24,574 bases of DNA from a virus, in IMG/VR virus record IMGVR_UViG_3300028414_001312, positions 1 through 24,574 of that record; one strand, 5' to 3'. The position numbers were made by a program, and so were the translations under genes. Shown here piece after piece: positions 7,310 through 14,801 of this stretch. Positions within the stretch are counted from its first letter, which is position 1; every line of letters starts with the position of its first letter. The notes under the pieces were generated by a model. It was not told where the DNA came from. It was given only the letters and a program-made list of their open reading frames with translations, and searched no databases.

Positions 7310-10300
7310 GCAGACGAAAACCATCGCAGAAACGAAGAATTTCATCGTCCTGGACAAGTATAGCAAGAAGTGGGACGCAGCAGATCGCTACCAGAGCGAA
7401 GATGATCTGGAACGCGAATTGGTGCAGGATCTGGTCAATCAGGGCTATGAGTTCCTGCCTGCTCTCACGACCCCAGATGCCATGCTTGCCAATGTCCGGG
7501 TGCAGCTGGAACAGCTGAACAACGTCACGTTTTCAGATGATGAATGGAAGCGTTTTGTCGAGACCTACCTGGACAAGCCAAGCGACAACATCGTCGACAA
7601 AACCCGCAAAATCCACGACGACTACATCCACGATTTCGTCTTTGATGACGGGCGCATCCAGAACATTTACCTCTTCGACAAGAAGAACATGGCCCGAAAT
7701 AAGCTGCAGGTTATCAAGCAGTTCGAGCAGGCCGGTACGCACGCCAATCGCTATGACGTGACGATCCTGGTCAACGGGTTGCCATTGGTGCAGATCGAGC
7801 TGAAGAAGCGCGGCGTGGCGATCCGGGAGGCCTTCAACCAGATTCACCGGTACAGCAAGGAAAGCTTCAACAGCGAGCATTCTTTGTTCAAGTTCCTGCA
7901 GCTCTTCGTGATTTCGAATGGCACCGACACCCGGTATTTCGCCAACACGACCAAGCGCAACAAGAACAGCTTTGACTTCACCATGAACTGGGCGAAGTCT
8001 GACAATAGCTTGATCAAGGATCTCAAGGACTTCACCGCGACCTTCCTTCAGAAGCGCACGCTGCTGAACGTTCTGTTACAGTATTCGGTTTTTGATACTA
8101 GCAACACTCTGTTGATCATGCGCCCATACCAGATTGCTGCGACTGAACGCATTTTGTGGAAGGTCAAAAGCTCATATGAATCCAAAAACTGGAGCAATCC
8201 AGAAAGCGGAGGTTTCATCTGGCACACCACAGGCTCCGGCAAAACGCTGACGAGCTTCAAGGCAGCACGGTTGGCAACCGAGCTGGACTTCATCGACAAA
8301 GTATTCTTCGTCGTCGATCGAAAAGACCTCGACTACCAGACCATGAAAGAATACCAGAAGTTTTCCCCTGATAGTGTTAATGGATCCGAAAGCACGGCTG
8401 GGTTGAAGGTCAACTTGGGCAAAGATGATAATAAAATTATCGTCACAACAATCCAAAAGCTGAACAACCTGATGAAGTCAGAGGGAGGTCTGCCGGTATA
8501 TGACCAGCAGGTAGTGTTCATTTTCGATGAATGCCATCGCAGCCAGTTTGGCGAAGCACAGAAGAATCTGAAGAAAAAGTTCAAACAATTTTACCAATTT
8601 GGCTTCACCGGAACGCCGATCTTTCCTGAGAATGCGCTAGGTGCTGAAACGACAGCAGGAGTATTTGGACGCGAGCTGCACTCTTATGTGATCACCGATG
8701 CCATTCGCGACGAAAAGGTGCTAAAGTTTAAGGTCGACTACAATGATGTGCGTCCGAAATTCAAAGCCATCGAAAGTGAGCAAGACGACACAAAGCTCAG
8801 CGCAGCTGAAAACAAGCAAGCCCTCCTTCATCCAGAACGTATTCGGGAAATATCCCAGTATATTCTCACCAACTACCGTCAAAAAACTCACCGGATGCAA
8901 ATGGGAAACGGTGGCTTCAATGCCATGTTCGCTGTCAGTAGCGTGGACGCAGCGAAGCTCTACTATGAAACCTTAAACGACCTACAGGCGGACAGTGAAA
9001 AGCAGCTTAAGATCGCCACCATCTTCTCATTTGCGGCCAACGAACAGCAAGATGCAATCGGCGACATCCAGGACGAAAGCTTCGATGTGTCCGCAATGAA
9101 TAGTAGTGCCAAGGAGTTTTTGAGCGGCGCCGTCAAAGATTATAATTCTTTTTTCAAAACGAATTTCAGTGTCGATAGCAGAGGCTTTCAAAACTACTAC
9201 CGCGATCTTGCCAACCGGGTTCGTTCTAAGGAAATCGACTTGCTTATTGTTGTCGGCATGTTCCTTACAGGTTTTGACGCGCCTACGCTCAACACCTTGT
9301 TTGTCGACAAAAATCTTCGCTTCCATGGCTTGATGCAAGCGTTCTCAAGGACCAATCGAATCTACGATGCGACCAAAACGTTCGGCAATATCGTAGCGTT
9401 TAGGGACCTTGAGCAAGCGACCGTTGATGCGATCACGCTGTTCGGTGACAAGAACACAAAGAACGTCGTGCTTGAAAAGAGCTACGACGAGTACATGAAT
9501 GGCTTCGTTGATCAGGAAACCGGCGCGGCGCGACGCGGGTTCATTGATGTTGTGAAGGAGCTGACCGAGCGCTTTCCAAAGCCGGATGAGATTGTAAAAG
9601 AAGCAGATAAAAAAGAGTTCGCAAAGCTCTTTGGTGAGTATCTGAGAGTTGAGAATGTGCTCAGGAACTACGACGAGTTTTCTGCATTGAAAGCCTATCA
9701 GGGGCTCGATTTAACAAATCCCGCTGCCGTTGAGGAGTTCAAGCAAAAGCACTATTTGAGCGACGAGGATCTACACGACCTGGAAGCGGTAGAACTGCCT
9801 TCAGACCGAGCGGTTCAAGACTATAGATCGACATACAATGACATTCGCGATTGGCTGCGTCGGGAAAAGTCTTCGGCTGAGCAAGAACAGACCAATATCG
9901 AGTGGGATGATGTCGTTTTCGAAGTGGATCTTCTAAAATCGCAAGAGATTAACCTCGACTACATCCTCGAGCTCATCTTTGAGAAAAACAAAAAGGTAAA
10001 GAGCAAAGGGGATCTGATTGAGGATGCTCGCCGCGTCATTCGCGGCAGCCTTGGAAATCGTGCCAAAGAGAGCCTAATTGTGGACTTTATCAACCAGACT
10101 GATCTTGATCAGATTGATGATAAGGCAGGTGTGATCGATGCCTTTTTCTCTTTTGCTCGGGAGGAGCAACTCAAAGAGTTAGACGAGCTTATCAAGTCGG
10201 AAGATCTAAATTCCGATGCGGCAAGGCGCTATATTTCTGCTTCCATAAAACGCGAATTTGCAAGTGAAAACGGTGCTGACCTCAATGCCATACTCCCCAA

Positions 10301-10403
10301 GATGAGCCCACTAAATCCTCAGTTTCGGACCAAGAAGATGACCGTCTTCGAAAAAATTTCAGCGTTCGTAGACAAATTTAAGGGTGTGGGTGGGGAGCTA
10401 TAA
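7302..10403 (+). CDS. hsdR: Type I restriction-modification system, restriction subunit HsdR
   Basis: 1033-residue motor and nuclease subunit. The PD-(D/E)xK nuclease core is D152, then E166-L-K168 in QIELKKRG. The SF2 translocase has Walker A TGSGKT with Lys314, the DEAD-like box DECH from Asp409, motif III FTGTP, and motif VI-type QAFSRTNR after [17 protein letters not shown]. The C-terminal helical region (about 750-1033) binds the methylase core. Residue numbers and length are nearly identical to EcoR124I HsdR as I recall them (Asp151, Glu165, Lys167, Lys313), supporting type IC. The start overlaps prrC by 8 bases. The protein looks intact. No clear terminator follows directly. Confidence 0.96.
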   Translation: MGEQTKTIAETKNFIVLDKYSKKWDAADRYQSEDDLERELVQDLVNQGYEFLPALTTPDAMLANVRVQLEQLNNVTFSDDEWKRFVETYLDKPSDNIVDKTRKIHDDYIHDFVFDDGRIQNIYLFDKKNMARNKLQVIKQFEQAGTHANRYDVTILVNGLPLVQIELKKRGVAIREAFNQIHRYSKESFNSEHSLFKFLQLFVISNGTDTRYFANTTKRNKNSFDFTMNWAKSDNSLIKDLKDFTATFLQKRTLLNVLLQYSVFDTSNTLLIMRPYQIAATERILWKVKSSYESKNWSNPESGGFIWHTTGSGKTLTSFKAARLATELDFIDKVFFVVDRKDLDYQTMKEYQKFSPDSVNGSESTAGLKVNLGKDDNKIIVTTIQKLNNLMKSEGGLPVYDQQVVFIFDECHRSQFGEAQKNLKKKFKQFYQFGFTGTPIFPENALGAETTAGVFGRELHSYVITDAIRDEKVLKFKVDYNDVRPKFKAIESEQDDTKLSAAENKQALLHPERIREISQYILTNYRQKTHRMQMGNGGFNAMFAVSSVDAAKLYYETLNDLQADSEKQLKIATIFSFAANEQQDAIGDIQDESFDVSAMNSSAKEFLSGAVKDYNSFFKTNFSVDSRGFQNYYRDLANRVRSKEIDLLIVVGMFLTGFDAPTLNTLFVDKNLRFHGLMQAFSRTNRIYDATKTFGNIVAFRDLEQATVDAITLFGDKNTKNVVLEKSYDEYMNGFVDQETGAARRGFIDVVKELTERFPKPDEIVKEADKKEFAKLFGEYLRVENVLRNYDEFSALKAYQGLDLTNPAAVEEFKQKHYLSDEDLHDLEAVELPSDRAVQDYRSTYNDIRDWLRREKSSAEQEQTNIEWDDVVFEVDLLKSQEINLDYILELIFEKNKKVKSKGDLIEDARRVIRGSLGNRAKESLIVDFINQTDLDQIDDKAGVIDAFFSFAREEQLKELDELIKSEDLNSDAARRYISASIKREFASENGADLNAILPKMSPLNPQFRTKKMTVFEKISAFVDKFKGVGGEL

Positions 10404-10493
10404 TATTCCTCCCCCTCCCATGGTTCCTCCCCGGGCCTTTGCGTATACGGGGGGGCTTAGCGCGCAAGTTTTCTAGCGACTTGGATTTTCACC

Positions 10494-10624
10494 GGGGAAT
10501 CCACCTAGAAGCCAGTTGCGCTGGCGTAGCCGAGATTTTGACTCATTTTCAACGACTTGCGCACTGACCGCCTACGGCAGGGTGGATTCCGACTGGAATC
10601 CAAGGAATCCACCCATCGGAATCC
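10494..10624. repeat. GGAATCC repeat cluster with a 10-bp dyad
   Basis: GGAATCCACC occurs at 10496-10505 and 10604-10613, its inverse GGTGGATTCC at 10581-10590, and the core GGAATCC again at 10595-10601 and 10618-10624. The inverted pair 10581-10590 / 10604-10613 forms a perfect 10-bp dyad around 13 bases that contain another core. It lies in the about 400-base non-coding stretch after hsdR (10404-10811), in front of the next rightward gene. It could be a binding region for a phage regulator. Confidence 0.6.
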
Positions 10625-10750
10625 AGAGACCGCGGAAGCCACTCCCGGCAGCCACCTTCGTCAAGGCGACCCGAAGCCTTTGATTCAAAGTCACAAAATG
10701 GATTGACATTTCTAGCCCCCTTGACGTACCAAAGAACCATCGAAGATTTG

Positions 10751-10786
10751 CGCCCGGAGGATCCCCCTCGCGGGCGTTTTCATTTT
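10751..10786 (+). terminator. Rho-independent terminator upstream of the ParB/methylase gene
   Basis: CGCCCG (10751-10756) pairs with CGGGCG (10771-10776); inside it GAGG pairs with CCTC, leaving a small loop and one bulged G. The sequence TTTTCATTTT follows. On the plus strand this stops transcripts arriving from hsdR, only about 25 bases before the next start codon, so the following genes need a promoter between or antitermination. TTGACA-like hexamers at 10703 and 10721 lack good -10 partners. Confidence 0.7.
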
Positions 10787-10811
10787 CCCCCATCATCCCG
10801 AGCACCTCCCC

Positions 10812-12074
10812 ATGGACCTCGTCTTCGCGCCGAGCCAGATCGAGAGTTGGCCTCTCGACCGGCTGCGCCCCTATGCCCGCAATGCCAAGATGCATGGCGA
10901 CGACCAGGTCGCGAAGATCGCGGCCAGCATGGCCAAGTTCGGCTGGACGGTACCCTGCATGGTAGCCGACGATGGCGAGCTGATCGCAGGCCATGGCCGA
11001 GTGCTGGCTGCGACGATGCTGGGACTGACCGAGGTGCCGGTGATCCGGCTCGGCCATCTCGACGAGGCCGAACGCCGAGCCTATCGGATCGCCGACAACA
11101 AGCTGACCGAGCTTGGCGAATGGGACGAGGCGATGCTGCGTGATGAGATCGCAGGGCTATTGGCGGAAGACTTCGACCTCGATCTCCTGGGCTTTTCGGA
11201 TGAGGATCTGGATGCCCTTCTGCAGGATCCAGAGGCGGTAAGCGACGATGGGGCCGTTGAGGGTGAGGATGATATCCCAGAGCCGCCGGTTAACCCTGTG
11301 TCGGTTGCAGGCGACCTTTGGCAACTTGGATCACATCGGCTGATCTGCGGCGACAGCACCTCGGCCGACGTGGTCGGGCGGCTGCTGGGTGATGTGCGGC
11401 CCCTCCTCATGGTCACTGACCCGCCCTATGGCGTGGAATACGATCCGTCCTGGCGCAACCAGGCGGGGGCCGCCAAGACGAAGCGCACCGGCAAGGTGCT
11501 GAACGACGACCGCGCAGATTGGCGCGAGGCCTGGTCCCTCTTCCCCGGCGATGTCGCCTATATCTGGCACGGTGCGCTGCATGCTGCGACCGTGGCCGAC
11601 AGTCTGATCGCCGCGGGTTTCGCCATTCGCTCGCAGATCATCTGGGCCAAAGACCGGCTGGTGCTCAGCCGCGGAGATTATCACTGGCAGCATGAACCCT
11701 GCTGGTATGCCGTGCGCGTAAAAGGCAAAGGGCACTGGGCGGGCGATCGCAAGCAGACCACGCTCTGGCAGATCGCCAACCGCGATCAAGATGCCGACAC
11801 CGTACATGGCACGCAGAAGCCGGTCGAATGCATGCGGCGGCCGATCTTGAACAACTCGAGTCCCGGCCAGGCGGTCTATGAACCCTTCATGGGATCGGGT
11901 ACCACACTGATCGCGGCCGAGACGACCGGCCGCGTCTGCCTCGGAATCGAGTTGAACCCGACCTATGTCGATGTCGCCATCGAGCGCTGGCAATCTTTCA
12001 CGGGCCAGGAGGCTGTTCTGGTGGATAGCGGCGAGACGTTCTCGGCGCTGAAATCCCAGAGGCTGGCGGCGTGA
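10812..12074 (+). CDS. ParB-like domain / DNA N6-adenine methyltransferase fusion
   Basis: 420-residue orphan phage methyltransferase. Residues about 8-110 are a ParB/Srx-like domain with the LIAGHGR motif (G60-H-G-R63), a CTP- or DNA-binding fold often fused to phage methylases. Residues about 160-400 are a beta-class methyltransferase: motif IV D203-PPYG comes before motif I E357-PFMGSGTT, the order expected of that class, with a variable target-recognition stretch between. It would methylate adenine in DNA to shield the phage from restriction or mark DNA for packaging. ATG 10812 lies downstream of a terminator hairpin; the stop overlaps the next gene as TGATG. The target sequence is unknown. 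Confidence 0.92.
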   Translation: MDLVFAPSQIESWPLDRLRPYARNAKMHGDDQVAKIAASMAKFGWTVPCMVADDGELIAGHGRVLAATMLGLTEVPVIRLGHLDEAERRAYRIADNKLTELGEWDEAMLRDEIAGLLAEDFDLDLLGFSDEDLDALLQDPEAVSDDGAVEGEDDIPEPPVNPVSVAGDLWQLGSHRLICGDSTSADVVGRLLGDVRPLLMVTDPPYGVEYDPSWRNQAGAAKTKRTGKVLNDDRADWREAWSLFPGDVAYIWHGALHAATVADSLIAAGFAIRSQIIWAKDRLVLSRGDYHWQHEPCWYAVRVKGKGHWAGDRKQTTLWQIANRDQDADTVHGTQKPVECMRRPILNNSSPGQAVYEPFMGSGTTLIAAETTGRVCLGIELNPTYVDVAIERWQSFTGQEAVLVDSGETFSALKSQRLAA

Positions 12075-12286
12075 TGCAGTCGCGCCGCCTCTCCTTGATC
12101 GAGGCCATCACCAATGTCCTGGTGGTATACGCGCTGGCGGTAGCCACGCAATTGGTGGTGTTTCCGTGGTTCGACTTGAACCCGAGCCTTGGCGAAAACC
12201 TGGCGCTGGGCTTGTTCTTTACCGCGATCTCGTTGATCCGCGGCTACGCGCTGCGCAGACTGTTCACACGGTTCGAGCGCAAATGA
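12074..12286 (+). CDS. Small two-helix membrane protein (DUF7220-like)
   Basis: 70-residue protein with two predicted membrane helices (about residues 10-32 and 42-58) and a positively charged end (RRLFTRFERK). I associate it with the DUF7220 family of small phage membrane proteins, at moderate confidence. ATG 12074 forms a TGATG junction with the methylase stop; a GTG one codon upstream is also possible. Holin is one conceivable role, given two helices and a charged tail, but no lysozyme or endolysin gene lies beside it, so this is only a suggestion. It is the last rightward gene before the leftward cassette and converges on it. Confidence 0.75.
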   Translation: MQSRRLSLIEAITNVLVVYALAVATQLVVFPWFDLNPSLGENLALGLFFTAISLIRGYALRRLFTRFERK

Positions 12287-12290
12287 AAAA

Positions 12291-12310
12291 GGACCAGCCG
12301 AAGCTGGTCC
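12291..12310 (-). terminator. Rho-independent terminator of the leftward cassette
   Basis: GGACCAGC (12291-12298) and GCTGGTCC (12303-12310) form a perfect 8-bp stem with a CGAA loop. Read on the minus strand it is followed by TTTTTCATTT, so it terminates leftward transcripts. On the plus strand no U-tract follows the stem. Confidence 0.8.
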
Positions 12311-12322
12311 TGAGTTGAGGCA

Positions 12323-12349
12323 GATTTGCAGCGAGCAGGTCCGCAAATC
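12323..12349. repeat. Inverted repeat downstream of the leftward cassette
   Basis: GATTTGC (12323-12329) pairs with GCAAATC (12343-12349) across 13 bases. It lies in the 3' untranslated part of the leftward transcript, just before the terminator. Function unknown. Confidence 0.35.
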
Positions 12350-12451
12350 GAGAAGGTCAACAGGCGGTTAACCTGAGAAGCCTTGTCTGCCATAGAGTTT
12401 CGATTCGCAAGGACGGATCAACATATAGACAAGAATTGAAGGCAACCCCCC

Positions 12452-13036
12452 TCATATTGATCCGCGGATGTGATAAATCCGCCCGCGCTGCGCGTCTGAG
12501 CTCGTGGCGACATCGAAGCCGAGCTTCTTCTTCAACCCGCCCGAGATCATGCCTCTGGCGGAATGCGGCGCCCAACCCGTTGCCTCGACGATTTCGCCGA
12601 TGGACGCCCCCTCGGGCCGCTGCAAGAGCGCGATGATCTGCGCCTGCTTGGTGCCGGCACGGATAGCCACCGGCTTCGACGTGTCGACATCGGGTGATAT
12701 TTCGGCGGGCTCCCTTGCCGCCGAGGCCAGCTCCAGCTTCGACTTGCGCAGATTGCTCATGGTCGTCGCGACGACGGGCTCGATGCCGATCGCGGCAAGG
12801 CCAGCTTCGGTCGCGACCAGCGTGATACCGTGACCATCGCCGGTCTCGCGCCAGAGCGGATCGCCACGACGCAGATTGGCCTCGACCTCTTCGAGCCAGC
12901 CGCGTTCGATCATCTTGGCCACCGCCATCTTCGCGGCAGCACCGGCCAGCCCTTCAAGCAGCGGCATGGCGAGATTGTCGGGGCGCGTGGCCGCGCGGCT
13001 GAGAATGATGGACTGTGTATCGGTGAGTTTGGGCAT
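12452..13036 (-). CDS. DUF3489 protein, winged-helix-like
   Basis: 194-residue protein, last gene of the leftward cassette. The C-terminal part (about 118-194) matches DUF3489: GTKQAQIIALLQRPEGAS, then EIVEATGWAPHSARG and a basic LKKKLGF, which has the pattern of a helix-turn-helix. The N-terminal part (about 1-75) resembles a second helical, possibly DNA-binding, region with DTQSIILSRAA. It is probably a transcription regulator, and being the only one in the cassette it is the natural candidate to bind the palindromes at the cassette promoter. A GGAGG ribosome site precedes ATG at 13036. DNA-binding is inferred from pattern, not shown. Confidence 0.82.
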   Translation of the reverse strand: MPKLTDTQSIILSRAATRPDNLAMPLLEGLAGAAAKMAVAKMIERGWLEEVEANLRRGDPLWRETGDGHGITLVATEAGLAAIGIEPVVATTMSNLRKSKLELASAAREPAEISPDVDTSKPVAIRAGTKQAQIIALLQRPEGASIGEIVEATGWAPHSARGMISGGLKKKLGFDVATSSDAQRGRIYHIRGSI

Positions 13037-13073
13037 CTTGGCCTCCTGTCGTGATGGGGATGTCGGGGATGGG

Positions 13074-13475
13074 TCAGTCGCTCTCGGCCATCGCGGCCTC
13101 GACGGCGAAGTGCTGCACCCAGCCCGTCATGTAAGGCAGCCCTGCGGGGATACCCTCGGAGCGTTCTGTAGCACGATCGATGCGCCAGCCCTGCCAGCGG
13201 CGGATCACGGAGTCGATGGCAGCCTCGAGCCCGATATTGCAGCCCGTTATGTTGTCGACGACATCATCGGCGACGTGGCGGCCCATGCGACTGTCGAGAA
13301 AGTCGCGAATGCCGATCATCTCGTCCTCGCTGCTGGCGCCTATGGCCTCGGCGATCAGGCGCGAGGCGAGGTTCCAGACCTCCGCGCTGCGACGGTCGCG
13401 CTCAGGGCAGACGGTCAGGGTGTGGAAGAAGCCGTAATCCTCGTTGCGACTGGGAAGGCAGGGATGCGTGGTCAT
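13074..13475 (-). CDS. Hypothetical protein of the leftward cassette
   Basis: 133-residue soluble protein without a domain I recognise. The sequence begins MTTHPCLPSRNEDYGFF and is largely helical, with acidic patches, conserved-looking WQGWR and Cys/Trp positions. ATG 13475 was chosen because upstream codons (an open frame to 13691) are Pro/Ala-rich, overlap the next gene by more than 150 bases and look like a shadow. An AGGA-like ribosome site lies just upstream. It is separated from the DUF3489 gene by 37 bases, consistent with one transcript. Function unknown. Confidence 0.7.
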   Translation of the reverse strand: MTTHPCLPSRNEDYGFFHTLTVCPERDRRSAEVWNLASRLIAEAIGASSEDEMIGIRDFLDSRMGRHVADDVVDNITGCNIGLEAAIDSVIRRWQGWRIDRATERSEGIPAGLPYMTGWVQHFAVEAAMAESD

Positions 13476-13530
13476 GGTCGGAATCCTCGTGATGGGGGCT
13501 GGCGGAGCGCTGAGCCCCGCCGGTTGGGTT

Positions 13531-13872
13531 TCAAGCGGCGCTGCGAGCTTCGAGCGTCGCGATGTGGCTCCGCAGCGTTGCGGCCTCTTCGCGCGCAGCG
13601 TCGGCCCAGAAGGCGGCGCGGGCGTTGCAGGCGCGAGCAAGGCGCTCGGCATCCTCACGGGTGAAGCGGTTGACCTTATGTGCGCGCCCATGACCCGTGC
13701 AGGTGGCGAGATGCTTGCCGCCTTCAGGCGTCAGCGTGAAGGTCAGGGGTCCGAAGTCGTCAATGACGATCCAGCTGTGCGAGGCGATCATGGCGCAGGC
13801 GCTGGGCGCGAGGCGTGCTTCGATCTCTTCAGCGGCGGCGCGGAAGTTGGCGATCAGGGTGGAGGTGGTCAT
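13531..13872 (-). CDS. Hypothetical protein of the leftward cassette
   Basis: 113-residue protein. It starts with a helix (TSTLIANFRAAAEEIEARL), has a central beta-like part with WIVIDDFGPLTFTLTPEGG, and ends in a long Ala/Glu/Arg helix (REDAERLARACNARAAFWA and onward). The layout suggests a small alpha/beta protein with a C-terminal coiled or helical tail. I recognise no family. An AAAGG-like ribosome site precedes the ATG. A 102-base gap with two hairpins separates it from the gene upstream, so it may have separate control. Confidence 0.7.
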   Translation of the reverse strand: MTTSTLIANFRAAAEEIEARLAPSACAMIASHSWIVIDDFGPLTFTLTPEGGKHLATCTGHGRAHKVNRFTREDAERLARACNARAAFWADAAREEAATLRSHIATLEARSAA

Positions 13873-13893
13873 GGCGTGGGCCTTTCAGGTGAG

Positions 13894-13956
13894 TTGCATC
13901 GTTTTGGTGCAATCACAATCGCTCTGACGAGCCGATTAACGTAGCAAAATCAGAGC
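13894..13956. repeat. Two hairpins in the cassette's largest internal gap
   Basis: TTGCATC (13894-13900) can pair with GGTGCAA (13906-13912), with one wobble pair and a GTTTT loop. GCTCTGA (13921-13927) pairs perfectly with TCAGAGC (13950-13956) over 22 bases. Both lie between two leftward genes, in a locally AT-richer gap. They could be an internal promoter region, an RNA processing site or an operator. I found no convincing -35/-10 pair. Confidence 0.4.
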
Positions 13957-13974
13957 AATAACCTTGCTATATGA

Positions 13975-14259
13975 TCACTCGGCAGAGGCCGTCGCATCGA
14001 CCCACACCCCATCTTGCCAGACATAGAGATAAGATAGCTCGCAGGTCGGGCGCGGCAGGATGCGAGGCACTCGGGGCGGGTCGAAGCAGTCGAGTTCATC
14101 GGCGCGGACTTGCCGGATTTCGCGAGCGGCGAGGATGTCCTCGGGCGTCCACGCCGCCAACGCCGGCAGCATGTGCTCGGGGTAACCATCAAAGTGCGTA
14201 TAGATGTGGGCCCATTTTTCGGGACCGATCTGGATGGCGATTTGTGCACGCGTGCTCAT
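13975..14259 (-). CDS. Hypothetical protein of the leftward cassette
   Basis: 94-residue protein beginning MSTRAQIAIQIGPEKWAHIY, with THFDGYPEHMLPAL, a pattern I have seen in small phage and plasmid proteins of unknown function whose N-terminus begins STRAQI. The C-terminal half carries ELSYLYVWQDGVW and is mostly beta-strand. ATG 14259 was chosen because GGAGGG sits at the right distance upstream; an ATG five codons earlier lacks this. The gap to the preceding gene is only 11 bases. Function unknown. Confidence 0.75.
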   Translation of the reverse strand: MSTRAQIAIQIGPEKWAHIYTHFDGYPEHMLPALAAWTPEDILAAREIRQVRADELDCFDPPRVPRILPRPTCELSYLYVWQDGVWVDATASAE

Positions 14260-14270
14260 CCTGCCCTCCT

Positions 14271-14489
14271 TCAAATGAGTTGCAGGCTGGCCAGCAGGGC
14301 GCTGGCAGCGGCAAGCTGGGTGGTCGGAAGTTCGATCTTGATGTGGGAGATCACATCGGAGGCTTCGGCTGAGATGCCACCATCGCGCAGGGCAGCCTCG
14401 ATGGCCTCTGCAACATCATCGGGCCGCGAGCGGTCAAACTGGTTGGGTAAGGTGTCGTGGTCGATGCGGAGGGTACTGATCGCGTTCAT
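14271..14489 (-). CDS. Small hypothetical protein of the leftward cassette
   Basis: 72-residue acidic protein with no recognised domain: TLRIDHDTLPNQFD, a helix RPDDVAEAIEAALRDGG, then a short strand HIKIELP and a closing Ala/Leu helix. An alternative GTG start at 14501 would give a 4-base GTGA overlap with the gene upstream and four extra residues, so the start is uncertain by that much. The tight packing supports translational coupling. Function unknown. Confidence 0.65.
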   Translation of the reverse strand: MNAISTLRIDHDTLPNQFDRSRPDDVAEAIEAALRDGGISAEASDVISHIKIELPTTQLAAASALLASLQLI

Positions 14490-14497
14490 GGCAATGC

Positions 14498-14680
14498 TCA
14501 CTTCTGCTGTTCAATCAGCGCGAGGAGGACCGCCGCCATGCCGCCCAGATATTCGCTGCGGCGGAACACGATCTCGTCGATGTGGCAGGCGTTGTCGATC
14601 GCGGGGTCAACCAGGAGATCGTCTGACATGTGCGGCATCAGGCGTTTGGCTTCGGCGTTGTAGCGGGTGGCAAGGGTCAT
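14498..14680 (-). CDS. Small hypothetical protein, first gene of the leftward cassette
   Basis: 60-residue protein, probably helical at both ends (TRYNAEAKRLMPHM and GGMAAVLLALIEQQK) with a polar centre. No family recognised. A GGAGA ribosome site lies upstream of the ATG at 14680, and the promoter at 14749-14777 is about 60 bases upstream of the start. As first gene it receives the full transcript, a position often held by the effector in phage accessory cassettes; no further inference is safe. Confidence 0.65.
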   Translation of the reverse strand: MTLATRYNAEAKRLMPHMSDDLLVDPAIDNACHIDEIVFRRSEYLGGMAAVLLALIEQQK

Positions 14681-14711
14681 CTGTGTTTCTCCAATCAGGC
14701 AATTTGCTTGA

Positions 14712-14728
14712 TAAGAGAATCGCTCTTA
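14712..14728. promoter_or_regulatory. 17-bp palindrome, candidate operator
   Basis: TAAGAG (14712-14717) and CTCTTA (14723-14728) are perfect inverted arms around AATCG. It falls in the 5' leader of the leftward transcript, just after the predicted start of transcription, where a bound regulator would block elongation. It also lies upstream of the terminase genes, where a cos or terminase-binding site would be expected. Confidence 0.55.
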
Positions 14729-14748
14729 GCCGAAGTGTAATCAACTCA

Positions 14749-14777
14749 AATAGACAGTTTTTTCTGTTTATTTTCAA
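14749..14777 (-). promoter_or_regulatory. Leftward sigma-70-like promoter overlapping a palindrome
   Basis: On the minus strand, TTGAAA (complement of 14772-14777) and TCTATT (complement of 14749-14754) are separated by 17 bases, a good -35/-10 spacing. The same stretch is an imperfect palindrome: AATAGACAG (14749-14757), six T, CTGTTTATT (14764-14772), eight of nine pairs matching. A regulator bound there would cover the promoter. It should drive the six-gene leftward cassette. Confidence 0.6.
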
Positions 14778-14801
14778 TATTTTGAGGTCAATCCAATCGC
14801 C

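Larger units (their letters stand above)
3136..10403 (+). other. Type IC restriction / anticodon nuclease cargo locus
   Basis: Five tightly packed rightward genes (HTH, hsdM, hsdS, prrC-like, hsdR) with overlaps of 4, 4, 0 and 8 bases. The block is visibly less GC-rich than the phage genes on both sides and separates the replication module from the packaging half, as expected for acquired cargo. I found no transposase, integrase or flanking direct repeats that would mark a mobile element, so the boundaries given are just the outer genes. Confidence 0.8.

Noticed and set aside
2998-10811. The restriction locus as a transposon or integrative element with flanking repeats
   Set aside because: I compared the two flanks by eye and saw no direct repeats, terminal inverted repeats, transposase or integrase. 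Insertion by recombination remains likely but unmarked.
10404-10811. tRNA or small protein gene in the non-coding stretch after hsdR
   Set aside because: No cloverleaf-like arm set with a T-loop was found, and the short frames there lack ribosome sites.
11331-11993. 220-codon minus-strand frame inside the ParB/methylase gene
   Set aside because: The plus-strand gene has complete methylase motifs; the antisense frame has no domain and no ribosome site.
12876-13664. 262-codon plus-strand frame opposite the leftward cassette
   Set aside because: It spans two leftward genes with good ribosome sites and a recognised DUF3489 domain; the plus-strand translation is low in complexity and lacks a ribosome site.
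13476-13691. Upstream extension of the 133-residue leftward gene
   Set aside because: The added 72 residues are Pro/Ala/Arg-rich and overlap the neighbouring leftward gene by about 160 bases.
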